This document shows, in pieces, positions 6,621 to 6,957 of a stretch of DNA of 6,957 nt (position 1 is the stretch's first letter; each line of letters starts with the position of its first letter). A model generated the notes under the pieces. The model did no database searches. It saw nothing but the letters and a program-made list of their open reading frames with translations, and was not told where the DNA came from. The DNA is from Mageeibacillus sp. UBA1257 (GTDB lineage: Bacteria > Bacillota > Clostridia > UBA1212 > UBA1257). The stretch spans positions 1 to 6,957 of the forward strand of contig DBVT01000047.1 of assembly GCA_002308775.1 (NCBI GenBank). Reading direction: 5' to 3'. The translations under genes and the position numbers were made by a program.

Positions 6621-6957
6621 AATTCACACGTACTCTCGGGTCGACGACCGCGTAGAGTATATCGGAAATCAGGTTTCCGAGCAACGTAAGTACAGACATC
6701 AGTGCGAGATAGAACATAGTAAAAGGAATATCTCCGCCTGTCATTGAATAATATGATGTGTATCCGATACCTTCTATCGAGAACAGTGTTTCAGTGATAA
6801 GAGCTCCGGAGAAAAGACTCGGAAGAGTTCCGCCCAGCAATGTTACGACAGGTATCAATGTGTTTCTGAATGCGTGGTATCCGATGACCTTGCTCTCGGG
6901 AAGACCCTTCGCCCTTGCCGTTCTGATATAGTCGGCGTTGAGGACTTCAAGCATATT
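6619..6957 (-). CDS. oppB: OppB-type permease, C-terminal part (cut by window edge)
   Basis: The last 112 residues of a permease subunit are visible; the N-terminal part lies beyond the right edge. The coupling loop is clear and matches OppB-type proteins: YIRTARAKGLPESKVIGYHA, then FRNTLIPVV. It is followed by hydrophobic segments (LLGGTLPSLFSGALI; the FTMFYLALMSVLTLLG stretch) and the typical end NLISDILYAVVDPRVRVN. The segment ETLFSIEGIGY corresponds to the ETVFSWPGIG region of the family. The methionine codon at 6954 is not the start, because the conserved loop is already under way and the frame stays open to the edge. It is the first gene of the visible part of the operon, and its stop overlaps the oppC ribosome binding site. 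Opp versus Dpp or nickel-type specificity cannot be told from this part. Confidence 0.93.
   Translation of the reverse strand, partial: NMLEVLNADYIRTARAKGLPESKVIGYHAFRNTLIPVVTLLGGTLPSLFSGALITETLFSIEGIGYTSYYSMTGGDIPFTMFYLALMSVLTLLGNLISDILYAVVDPRVRVN

Overview
The window carries five minus-strand genes, so it reads right to left. The right two thirds is the 3' part of an oligopeptide (Opp/Dpp-type) ABC importer operon: the C-terminal end of an OppB-type permease (cut by the right edge), an OppC-type permease, an OppD-type ATPase, an OppF-type ATPase and a small single-span membrane protein. A strong intrinsic terminator closes the unit. After about 200 bases of very AT-rich DNA comes a separate gene for a ~610-residue protein with a C-terminal DUF2325-like domain; it ends 14 bases from the left edge.

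The organism is probably a low-to-middle GC Gram-positive of the Bacillota, most likely class Clostridia and perhaps Lachnospiraceae-like. This rests on strong GGAGG-type ribosome binding sites, AT-rich intergenic DNA, a U-tract terminator, lysine-rich proteins, and the Opp and DUF2325 combination. The assignment is inference, not a database match.

The two permeases should form the membrane channel, and OppD and OppF the ATPase heterodimer that drives import. Both ATPases have complete Walker A, Q-loop, signature, Walker B (with catalytic Glu) and H-loop motifs, and both have C-terminal cysteine clusters of the kind linked to a [4Fe-4S] cluster in this family. The substrate-binding lipoprotein OppA and the operon promoter are not in the window and would lie upstream, beyond the right edge. 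The genes are tightly packed (gaps of 2 to 25 bases), which fits one transcript.

The most unusual feature is in OppC. About 300 residues are inserted between its first membrane segment and the conserved permease core, on the predicted outer face. The insert contains three diverged copies of a 53-55 residue unit with the pattern F[ED]x[ND]Gxx[FY]x[IV]. Other points worth attention are the conserved-looking small membrane protein at the operon end, the basic tails on OppD and OppF, and the unassigned ~400-residue N-terminal region of the DUF2325 protein. I saw no RNA genes, CRISPR arrays, insertion sequences or phage genes.
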